Part shown: positions 57,560-64,000 of the stretch, in pieces | Numbering within the stretch: position 1 is the first letter of the stretch | How the letters are laid out: every line of letters starts with the position of its first letter | DNA from: DAOMFB01 sp963801475 | Lineage (GTDB): Bacteria; Acidobacteriota; Thermoanaerobaculia; UBA5066 | DNA: 64,000 nucleotides | Assembly (NCBI GenBank): GCA_963801475.1 | Contig: CAWDEX010000001.1 | Location: 62,001 to 126,000, forward strand | Direction: 5' to 3' | Translations under genes and position numbers: made by a program | The notes under the pieces: model-generated | The model's input: only the letters and a program-made list of their open reading frames with translations | What the model was told of the DNA's origin: nothing | Database searches by the model: none

Positions 57560-58492
57560 TCAGCCCGGGCCGGAAAGGACGCGGAAGCCGGCCGCTTTGC
57601 GAAGCGCTTCCTCCAGCCGCCGCGCCAGGACGATGGCGATCCCCGCGAGGAGCGGCGCCCCCTGGTCGTCTCCCGACTCGAGCAGCCGCCGGAAGACCTC
57701 CCGGGACAGGACGTAGACGGTCACCGGCCCGTTGTGCGCATAGACGCTCGCGGAGCGGGGCGCGTCGTCGACGAGCGACATCTCGCCGACGACCTCGCCC
57801 GGCCCCAAAAAGGCGAGGGCCTCCTCGCCGGCGCCCGGAATCGTGAGCGAGACCCGGAGCCGCCCCTCGGCGACGATGGCGGCCTCGCCCCCCGGAGTTC
57901 CCTCGACGAAGAGGGCGGCACCGGGCATCAGTCGCCGTGCCGTGAGACCGAGGTCGGGGAGGAGCGACGGATCGAGCCCGGCGGCGTCGAAAAGAGCGCC
58001 CGCGTGCTCGGGATCCACGGGGTGCTCGTCGACGGGGGGCGGGCTCAGCGGCTCCGGGACGGCCTCCGCGGCGCCGGCCGGCGGGTCGAAAAAGCCGGCG
58101 AGCGAAGCGATGGCCGTCCGGAGGGAGGCCGTGAGGCTGCCCAGCGCGAGGCGGCGCAGCGCCGCGCCGTCGGGGCCGGGCGCGAAGAGGAGACGGCGGG
58201 CCTCCTCGGCCGGGATCGCCGCGGCGCGGGTTGCCGGGAGCGGCGTCCCGTGACAGACGCCTTCCCCGCCGCCGACGGCCATCCGGAAGTCGAAGAGGAA
58301 CGGGGCCGAGAGCTCGCCGACCGGGTGCGGGCCGAACGGGGTCTCCGCCTCGAGGCGAAGCCCGCCCTCGAGAATCAGATGGAGGCTTCGTCGGGCCTCG
58401 CCGGCGTCGCTCAGCACGTCCGCCGCGGCGAGCGGGCGCTCCGGCCGTCCGGCGGCGATCCGGGCCACGTCGTCGTCGAGGAGACCCGTCAC
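57560..58492 (-). CDS. Cyclic-nucleotide-binding-domain protein, 310 aa
   Basis: 310 residues from a GTG. Residues ~180-290 form a CRP-like nucleotide-binding domain (ALFVEGTPGGEAAIVAEGRL; FLGPGEVVGEMSLVDDAPRS, the phosphate-binding cassette). The first ~170 residues resemble a degenerate second such domain (SLHLILEGGLRLEAETPFG). No DNA-binding helix is visible, so it is not a CRP-type regulator. A signalling adaptor is likely; the ligand is unknown. Confidence 0.8.
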   Translation of the reverse strand: MTGLLDDDVARIAAGRPERPLAAADVLSDAGEARRSLHLILEGGLRLEAETPFGPHPVGELSAPFLFDFRMAVGGGEGVCHGTPLPATRAAAIPAEEARRLLFAPGPDGAALRRLALGSLTASLRTAIASLAGFFDPPAGAAEAVPEPLSPPPVDEHPVDPEHAGALFDAAGLDPSLLPDLGLTARRLMPGAALFVEGTPGGEAAIVAEGRLRVSLTIPGAGEEALAFLGPGEVVGEMSLVDDAPRSASVYAHNGPVTVYVLSREVFRRLLESGDDQGAPLLAGIAIVLARRLEEALRKAAGFRVLSGPG

Positions 58493-58518
58493 GGGGCGCC
58501 ATTATCCCGTTCCTTCTG

Positions 58519-58547
58519 TTGACGCGGGAGGATCGCCGTCCTATCGT
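58519..58547 (+). promoter_or_regulatory. Sigma-70-type promoter of the gcv operon
   Basis: TTGACG (58519-58524) and TATCGT (58542-58547) are separated by 17 nt. The gcvT start codon follows 15 nt after the -10. No glycine riboswitch fits in the short leader. Confidence 0.6.
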
Positions 58548-58562
58548 TCGCCAGACTTCGAG

Positions 58563-59675
58563 ATGGAAACAGCTCCCGCAACGCCGCTGAAGCGGACTCC
58601 GCTCTTCGACGCCCACAAGGTCCTCGGGGGAAAGATCGTCTCGTTCGGCGGGTGGGAGATGCCCGTCGAGTACTCGGGGCTCTCCGAGGAGCATCGTGCG
58701 GTCCGCGAGCGGGCGGGCGTCTTCGACGTCTCGCACATGGGCGAGATCCGGGTGAAGGGGCCGGGGGCCCTCGCCGCCGTTCAGTCCCTCACGTGCAACG
58801 ACGCCGCCGCTCTCGTCGACGGGCAGATCCAGTACTCGGCGTTCCTCACCGAGCGCGGCACCTTCGTGGACGATCTCCTGACCTATCGTCTCTCCGCGGA
58901 AGACTTCCTGATCGTCGTCAATGCCGCGAATACGCCGAAGGACGTGGCCTGGGCGCTCCGCGCCGCGCGGGCGGACGCGGCCGTCGAGGACGAGTCGCCG
59001 AAGTGGGCCCAGATCGCCGTCCAGGGGCCGCTCGCCCTCTCGCTCGTGCAGCCGCTGACCGACGTTCCCCTCGGCCCGATGAAGTACTACACCTTCGGGA
59101 CCGGTACCGTCTGCGGCGCGCCGGCCATCGTCTCGCGCACGGGCTACACCGGCGAGGACGGCTTCGAGATCTACTGCGCGCCCGACGCGGCGCGGAGGAT
59201 CTGGGACGCCGTCCTTTCGGCGGGCCGCCCGCAGGGTGTGGTGCCGGCGGGACTCGGCGCCCGCGACACGCTCCGCCTCGAAGCGAAGATGGCGCTCTAC
59301 GGGAACGACATCGACGACACGACCACGCCGTGGGAGGCCGATCTCGGCTGGATCGTCAAGATGAAGAAGGGCGACTTCTGCGGGCGCGCGGCGCTCGAGG
59401 CCCAGAAGGCTGCCGGGGTGACGCGGAAGCTCGTCGGCTTCGAGGTGACGGGACGCGGCATCGCGCGACACGGCCACACGTTGACCGTGGACGCGACCGG
59501 GAAGGCGGGCGTCGTCACGTCGGGGACGCAGCCTCCGACGATCGGCAAGGCGATCGGACTCGCGTACGTCCCTGTGGAGTCCGCCGCCGTCGGCACGCGG
59601 CTGACGATCGACGTGCGGGGCCGCGGCGTTTCGGCCGTCATCGTGCCCACCCCCTTCTACAAGCGGAAGAAATAG
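58563..59675 (+). CDS. gcvT: Glycine cleavage system aminomethyltransferase (T protein)
   Basis: Transfers the methylene group from aminomethyl-lipoyl-GcvH to tetrahydrofolate and releases ammonia. 370 residues with the family motifs FGGWEMPVEYSGLSEEHRAV, VFDVSHMGEIRVKGPGA, GYTGEDGFEIYC (folate-binding region) and GLGARDTLRLEAKMALYGND (catalytic Asp). The ATG at 58563 gives the standard start. First gene of the operon; gcvH begins 22 bp on. Confidence 0.97.
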   Translation: METAPATPLKRTPLFDAHKVLGGKIVSFGGWEMPVEYSGLSEEHRAVRERAGVFDVSHMGEIRVKGPGALAAVQSLTCNDAAALVDGQIQYSAFLTERGTFVDDLLTYRLSAEDFLIVVNAANTPKDVAWALRAARADAAVEDESPKWAQIAVQGPLALSLVQPLTDVPLGPMKYYTFGTGTVCGAPAIVSRTGYTGEDGFEIYCAPDAARRIWDAVLSAGRPQGVVPAGLGARDTLRLEAKMALYGNDIDDTTTPWEADLGWIVKMKKGDFCGRAALEAQKAAGVTRKLVGFEVTGRGIARHGHTLTVDATGKAGVVTSGTQPPTIGKAIGLAYVPVESAAVGTRLTIDVRGRGVSAVIVPTPFYKRKK

Positions 59676-59697
59676 ACGGGCCCTCCAGGAGAGACCG

Positions 59698-60096
59698 ATG
59701 ACCGCATATCCGGACGACCGCCGCTACACGAAGAGCCACGAGTGGATCCGTCTCGACGGCGACGTCGCGACCGTGGGCATCTCCGACCATGCGCAGAAGG
59801 AGCTCGGGGAGATCGTCTTCGTCGACCTGCCGGAGGCCGGAGAGATCTTCGACGCCAAGGAGGAGTTCGGAACGATCGAGTCGGTCAAGGCCGTATCGGA
59901 GCTCTTCCTTCCGGTCGCGGGCGAGATCATCGAGCTGAACAAGGCGCTTGCCGAGGAGCCCGCGGCCGTCAACGAGGATCCGCACGGCGACGGCTGGCTC
60001 GTGAAGATCAAGATCTCCTCGGACGCCGAGCTCGACGAGCTGATGAACGCCGCCGACTACGAGAAGTTCATCGAAGAGGAAGAGCGGAAAGCCTGA
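59698..60096 (+). CDS. gcvH: Glycine cleavage system H protein
   Basis: 132 residues. It carries the lipoyl arm on Lys64 in the motif GTIESVKAVSELFLP, shuttling the aminomethyl group between P and T proteins. N-terminal YTKSHEWIRLDGDVATVGIS and VFVDLPEAGEIFD match the H-protein fold. AGGAG precedes the ATG. Length is normal (~125-130). Confidence 0.98.
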   Translation: MTAYPDDRRYTKSHEWIRLDGDVATVGISDHAQKELGEIVFVDLPEAGEIFDAKEEFGTIESVKAVSELFLPVAGEIIELNKALAEEPAAVNEDPHGDGWLVKIKISSDAELDELMNAADYEKFIEEEERKA

Positions 60097-60159
60097 CGGC
60101 GTTCCCGACCCGCACCCCCCTCGGTCCGGGTCCGCCCGGGTCCGAAAGGACTTGACTCC

Positions 60160-61518
60160 ATGCGCTACATCCCGCACAGCCCGGAAGAACAGGCCGCCCT
60201 CCTGTCGGCCCTCGGCGTCCGGTCGCTCGACGACCTCTTCGCCACGGTCCCGAAGGAAGTCCTTCGTCGCGCGCCGCCCGACCTGCCGCCGCCGGCGTCG
60301 GAGATCGAGGTGCGCCGCACGATGGGGGAGATCGCGGCGAAGAACGCGAACCTCTCCGAGTGGACGTCGCTGCTCGGTGCGGGGCTCTACACCCACCACA
60401 CGCCGGCGTTCGTCCCGCAGCTCCTCTCGCGGGGCGAGTTCCTGACGGCTTACACGCCGTACCAGCCGGAGGTCTCTCAGGGGACGCTGACGGCGATCTG
60501 GGAGTTCCAGTCGCACATGGCGATCCTCACCGGGATGGACGTGGCGAACGCCTCGATGTACGAGGGGGCCTCGGCGTTCGTGGAGGCGGTCCTGATGGCC
60601 GAGCGGCTGGCGAAGAAGCGGTCGAAGGTCGTCGTGTCGGAGGGGATCCACCCGGAGTACCGGCGGTGCCTCCGGACCTACCTCGCCAATTTTCCGTTCA
60701 CGATCGTGGAGGTCCCCCTCGCCGAAGACGGCGCGACCGACGCGGCGGCCCTCGCCGCCGCGGTCGACGACGCGACGTTCGCGGTGGCCGTCCAGTCGCC
60801 GAACGTCTTCGGCGTCGTCGAGAGCTGGGCCGCCGCTGCCGGACCGGCCCATGCGAAAGGAGCCCTCGCTCTCGCCGTCGTGAACGAGATGTTCTCGCTC
60901 GCGCTCCTCGCGCCGCCGGGCGCCTGCGGGATCGACATCGCCGCCGGCGAAGCCGCCTCGTTCGGCGTGCCGGCGTCTTTCGGCGGCCCGCTCGTCGGTT
61001 TTCTGGCCTGCCGCGACACCATGAAGCGCCAGATTCCCGGGCGGCTCGTCGGGCGGACGACCGACGCGAACGGGAAGACGGCCTTCTCCCTGACGCTCTC
61101 CACGCGCGAGCAGCACATCCGCCGGGAGAAAGCCACCTCGAACATCTGCACGAACCAGGGGCTCATCGCTCTCGCGGCAACGATGACCCTCTCGGTCCTC
61201 GGCAAGCAGGGCCTCCGCGAGACGGCGCTCCAGTGCCTCTCGAAGGCGGAGTACCTGAAGGCCTCTGTCCGCGCGGTCCCGGGCCCCTTCTCCGTCGGGT
61301 TCTCCGGGAAGACCTTCAACGAATTCGCCCTGAAGTGCGGCCCGCCGGTCGAGGAGGTCCTTCGTCGCTGCGAGGAGAAGAAGATCCTCGGCGGCGTCCC
61401 GATGAAGCGCCTCGCCCCGGAGCAGACGAAGTGGCACGACCTCCTGCTCGTCGCGGTCACGGAACGGACGCCGCGCGCGGGCCTCGACGCGTTCCTCGAC
61501 GTCCTGAGGAGTTTCTGA
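60160..61518 (+). CDS. gcvPA: Glycine dehydrogenase (decarboxylating) subunit 1
   Basis: 452 residues, the N-terminal half of the split P protein. Family segments are RYIPHSPEEQAALLSALGV, SLLGAGLYTHHTPAFVPQLL, RGEFLTAYTPYQPEVSQGTL and IDIAAGEAASFGVPASFGGP. With GcvPB it decarboxylates glycine and loads the lipoyl arm. The split two-gene form is typical of Firmicutes, Thermotogae and Acidobacteria-like lineages. A 63-bp gap follows gcvH. Confidence 0.96.
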   Translation: MRYIPHSPEEQAALLSALGVRSLDDLFATVPKEVLRRAPPDLPPPASEIEVRRTMGEIAAKNANLSEWTSLLGAGLYTHHTPAFVPQLLSRGEFLTAYTPYQPEVSQGTLTAIWEFQSHMAILTGMDVANASMYEGASAFVEAVLMAERLAKKRSKVVVSEGIHPEYRRCLRTYLANFPFTIVEVPLAEDGATDAAALAAAVDDATFAVAVQSPNVFGVVESWAAAAGPAHAKGALALAVVNEMFSLALLAPPGACGIDIAAGEAASFGVPASFGGPLVGFLACRDTMKRQIPGRLVGRTTDANGKTAFSLTLSTREQHIRREKATSNICTNQGLIALAATMTLSVLGKQGLRETALQCLSKAEYLKASVRAVPGPFSVGFSGKTFNEFALKCGPPVEEVLRRCEEKKILGGVPMKRLAPEQTKWHDLLLVAVTERTPRAGLDAFLDVLRSF

Positions 61519-61520
61519 TC

Positions 61521-61630
61521 ATGTCCGACCACGGAACGGTCATGCCGCAGGGGAACCCGTCCACCGGGTTCCCCCCCACCCCCTCCGCGCGGGACCTCGC
61601 GAGGTGCAGTCATGTCTGATCACGGGACTC
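61521..61630 (+). repeat. Hairpin insertion with a second copy of the gcvPB start
   Basis: ATG TCC GAC CAC GGA ACG at 61521 and ATG TCT GAT CAC GGG ACT at 61612 both encode MSDHGT and lie 91 bp apart. Between them is the hairpin GGGGAACCCG-TCCAC-CGGGTTCCCC (61550-61574). The first copy has a ribosome site (GGAG) and opens a 32-codon ORF that ends at 61619, just after the real ATG, so translation could re-initiate there. Confidence 0.75.
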
Positions 61631-63141
61631 TCGCCGAACCCGTCGCCATGAAGGACGAAAGCCGCGACCGCCGCCGCCCGAGCGTTTCCCTCTTCGACGA
61701 GCCTCGCCCGGGTCGGAGGGGGGTTCTCCTGCCGCCGCTCGACGTGCCGGCGGCCGACCCGGCCGCCCTCTACGGCGCGGGGCACCGCCCCGAGGTCCAC
61801 GGCGAGGTGGAGGCCTCGGAGGTCGACGTCGTCCGGCACTTCACGCGGCTTTCGCGGCTCAACTTCGCGATCGACACCGCGCTCTACTCGCTCGGTTCCT
61901 GCACGATGAAGCACAACCCTCGCCTGAACGAAGAGACGGCCCGTCTCGCGGGATTCAGCGATTCGCACCCCTACGCGCCGGAGCACCTTTCGCAGGGGAA
62001 CCTCGAGGTGATGTGGCGGCTCGAAGAGGCGCTGAAGGTCCTGACCGGGTTCGCCCGCGTCACGCTCCAGCCCTCCGCCGGCGCCAACGGCGAGCTCGCG
62101 AGCGCCCTGATCATCCGGGCGGCGCACGCGGCGCGGGGGAACCCGAGGAAGAACATCCTCGTCCCGGATTCGGCACACGGGACGAATCCGGCCTCGGCCC
62201 ACTTCGCCGGTTACGACGTCGTCGAGATTCCCTCCTCTCCCCGGGGCACGGTGGACCTCGGGGAGCTTTCCGCCAAGCTCGACGAGGACGTCGCGGCCCT
62301 GATGGTCACCGTGCCCAACACGCTCGGCGTCTTCGAGGAGGAGATCCTCGAGATCGCCCGGCGGGTCCATGCGAAAGGGGCGTACCTCTACCTCGACGGG
62401 GCGAACTTCAACGCCTTCGTCGGCAAGGTGAAGCCGGCCGACATGGGCGTCGACATCATGCACATGAACCTGCACAAGACCTTCTCCACGCCGCACGGCG
62501 GGGGCGGGCCGGGGGCCGGTCCGGTGGGCGTGGTGAAGGATCTCGTGCCGTTCCTGCCCGTTCCGACGGTCGAACGGCGCGGGGAGCGGTTCGTGCTCGA
62601 CTTCGACCGGCCGGCGTCCATCGGGAAGATGAGGACCTTCTACGGGAACTTCGGCGTCCTCGTCCGGGCCCTGACCTACATCCTCTCGTACGGCCGCTCG
62701 ATCTCCGAGGTGGCCGAGAACGCCGTCCTGAACGGGAACTACCTCCGGAAACGGCTCGAGCCCTTCTACAACCTGAAGTACACGGCGCCCACTTACCACG
62801 AGGTCGTCTTCGACGACAAGCGGCAGGCGGCCTTCGGCATCCACAACATCGACATCGCCAAGCGCCTCATGGACTACGGGTTCCACCCGCCGACGATGTC
62901 CTTTCCCCTGATCGTCCCGGGCGCGCTGATGATCGAACCGACGGAGACCGAGCCGAAGGAGGAGCTGGACGCCTTCGCCGACGCGATGATCGCCATCGCG
63001 AAGGAGTGCGAGACGCGTCCCGACCTCGTGAAGACCGCCCCGCACACGACGCCGGTCACGCGCCTGGACGAGGCGGCGCTCGCCCGCGAGGCCTCGAAGG
63101 CGGGCACCTTCGCGCCGGTCCTCCGGGCGAAGGTCGACTGA
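61612..63141 (+). CDS. gcvPB: Glycine dehydrogenase (decarboxylating) subunit 2
   Basis: 509 residues, the PLP-binding half of the split P protein. The PLP lysine lies in MNLHKTFSTPHGGGGPGAG. Other motifs are YSLGSCTMKHNPRLNEE, QPSAGANGELASALIIR, PDSAHGTNPASAHFAGY and MIEPTETEPKEELD. The first codons (TCT GAT ... ACT) are AT-rich for this genome, while the silent upstream copy uses the usual GC-ending TCC and GAC. An N-terminal extension (~30 residues) precedes the conserved PSVSLFDEPRPGRRG. Confidence 0.97.
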   Translation: MSDHGTLAEPVAMKDESRDRRRPSVSLFDEPRPGRRGVLLPPLDVPAADPAALYGAGHRPEVHGEVEASEVDVVRHFTRLSRLNFAIDTALYSLGSCTMKHNPRLNEETARLAGFSDSHPYAPEHLSQGNLEVMWRLEEALKVLTGFARVTLQPSAGANGELASALIIRAAHAARGNPRKNILVPDSAHGTNPASAHFAGYDVVEIPSSPRGTVDLGELSAKLDEDVAALMVTVPNTLGVFEEEILEIARRVHAKGAYLYLDGANFNAFVGKVKPADMGVDIMHMNLHKTFSTPHGGGGPGAGPVGVVKDLVPFLPVPTVERRGERFVLDFDRPASIGKMRTFYGNFGVLVRALTYILSYGRSISEVAENAVLNGNYLRKRLEPFYNLKYTAPTYHEVVFDDKRQAAFGIHNIDIAKRLMDYGFHPPTMSFPLIVPGALMIEPTETEPKEELDAFADAMIAIAKECETRPDLVKTAPHTTPVTRLDEAALAREASKAGTFAPVLRAKVD

Positions 63142-63171
63142 CGGCGGCGCGCTAACGCGCGCAGACCCGTC

Positions 63172-63177
63172 TAGACT
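63172..63177 (+). promoter_or_regulatory. -10 box TAGACT before the DAK-type gene
   Basis: TAGACT lies 9 nt before the ATG at 63187, with no ribosome site between: the leaderless pattern again. Confidence 0.45.
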
Positions 63178-63186
63178 CGGGGTCCG

Positions 63187-64000
63187 ATGGCTGCGGCGCG
63201 GATCTCGTACATCGACGGGCGACGGCTGGCGCGCGCCCTCCTCGCCGGGGCGCGGGCCGTTTCCTCCCAGCGCGAGCCGCTGAACCGGATCAACGTCTTC
63301 CCGGTCGCGGACAACGACACGGGCTCGAACCTCGCCGCCACGCTCGACCGCGTCGCCGAGGGGGTGGCATCCGCACCGTCACCGAGCGCGGAGGACGTGG
63401 CGCGGCGCGCGGCCGACGAGGCGCTCCTGGGGGCGCGCGGGAACTCGGGGGCGATCTTCGCCCAGTTCCTCGAGGGACTGGCCGAAGCTCTGAAGGGGGC
63501 CGCTCGGATCGGACCGGAGCGCTTCGGGAAGGCGGTGCGTACGGCCGCGGAGAACGCCCGGGGGGCGATGGCGCAGCCGCGGGAGGGAACCATCCTCTCC
63601 GTCATCCGGGACTGGGCGGGCTGGGTCGAGCGGCGGGCCGGCGAGACGCGTGACTTCGCGGAGCTGGTCCCGGACTCCGTCCCCGTGGCGCGCGAGGCGC
63701 TGGCGCGGACCCCCGACCAGCTCCAGGTCCTCAAGGACGCCGGGGTCGTGGACGCGGGCGCGCAGGGATTCGTCCACTTCCTCGAGGGGGTGGCGCGCTC
63801 TCTCGGGCGCTTCCGCCGGAGCGAAGCGGCGCGCCCGGTCACCGGCGAGATCGTGGAAGCGCGGATCCGCGAGGCGCGGGCGTCGATTCTCTTCCGCTAC
63901 TGCACGGAGGTGCTCCTGTCGGCCGACCGGATCGATCGCGAGGCCCTTCGCCGGGCGGCCGCACCGCTCGGCGATTCGCTCGCCGTGGTCGGCGGCGCGC
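63187..64000 (+). CDS. DAK2-domain (FakA/DegV-partner-like) kinase, 5' part
   Basis: 271 codons are visible before the window ends, with no stop. The N-terminal ~200 residues are a Dak phosphatase/kinase domain: NVFPVADNDTGSNLAATLDR holds the metal-binding Asp pair, then ALLGARGNSGAIFAQFLEGL and LKDAGVVDAGAQGFVHFLEG. In FakA proteins this domain phosphorylates fatty acids bound by a DegV partner; the C-terminal part lies outside. YloV-type members look the same, so the substrate is not fixed. A -10 box sits 9 nt upstream. Confidence 0.88.
   Translation, partial: MAAARISYIDGRRLARALLAGARAVSSQREPLNRINVFPVADNDTGSNLAATLDRVAEGVASAPSPSAEDVARRAADEALLGARGNSGAIFAQFLEGLAEALKGAARIGPERFGKAVRTAAENARGAMAQPREGTILSVIRDWAGWVERRAGETRDFAELVPDSVPVAREALARTPDQLQVLKDAGVVDAGAQGFVHFLEGVARSLGRFRRSEAARPVTGEIVEARIREARASILFRYCTEVLLSADRIDREALRRAAAPLGDSLAVVGGA

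Noticed and set aside
58525..58562. Glycine riboswitch before gcvT
   Set aside because: Only 15 nt separate the -10 box from the start codon, too short for an aptamer.
60097..60159. Another duplicated gene end between gcvH and gcvPA
   Set aside because: CGGAAAGCCTGAC and CGAAAGGACTTGAC are only loosely alike and do not keep codon register.
1..64000. CRISPR array, rRNA operon or insertion sequence
   Set aside because: No regularly spaced repeats, rRNA sequence or transposase gene was found.

Overview
The window is a GC-rich bacterial chromosome segment (third codon positions almost always G or C). It very probably comes from a Gram-negative bacterium: it encodes TolC-like outer-membrane proteins, a LolC/E-type permease and a Tat-exported oxidase. 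The mix of PEGA-type Ser/Thr kinases, many FHA domains, NHLM-type peptide exporters and NarL-type two-component genes fits Acidobacteriota or a similar deep lineage, but that is inference. The first ~3.4 kb differs: it is visibly less GC-rich and carries phage- or plasmid-type replication genes (primase-helicase, HNH nuclease, DnaT-like protein, two frameshifted winged-helix genes). It abuts a multicopper oxidase gene cut off near residue 325, so this end is either an inserted element or an assembly chimera.

From 4.7 to 26.6 kb lie a NarL/histidine-kinase pair, DAHP synthase, carA, a LolC/E-like permease, deoC with two aldehyde dehydrogenase family genes (the second lacking the catalytic half), a Lon-family protease with a universal stress protein, a ferredoxin-like protein, a P-type cation ATPase, a kinase-receiver fusion, a thioredoxin-like protein, a GDP-fucose-synthase-like enzyme and an RRM protein, followed by tRNA-Ala(CGC).

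The centre (27.1-52.0 kb) is the most interesting part: a proteusin-type (NHLP leader) lanthipeptide locus. Two near-identical precursors are followed by a LanM synthetase with a long GNAT-like C-terminal extension, two TolC-like proteins, an HlyD-type adaptor, a C39-peptidase ABC exporter, a second NHLM ABC exporter with an N-terminal FHA domain, and a protein joining an HExxH motif domain to an anti-sigma-type ATPase domain. A sigma-54 activator gene, coupled to a HAD/kinase-like gene, lies just upstream, and a good -24/-12 match precedes the first precursor. A signalling block (cNMP-FHA, STAS, FHA-GAF-SpoIIE phosphatase, FHA protein with DATxLE repeats) lies at the other end.

The right part holds a BrkB-family protein, two small membrane-associated genes, selD with an in-frame TGA read here as selenocysteine, a DUF2007-like gene, a PEGA Ser/Thr kinase, a cNMP-binding protein, the complete glycine cleavage operon gcvT-gcvH-gcvPA-gcvPB, and the start of a DAK-type (FakA-like) gene.

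Two genome-scale themes emerge. Many starts have a TAGAMT-like -10 box only 6-9 nt upstream, which suggests leaderless mRNAs. Several gene borders carry ~70-90 bp GC-rich hairpin insertions flanked by a second, synonymously diverged copy of the neighbouring gene's end or start.
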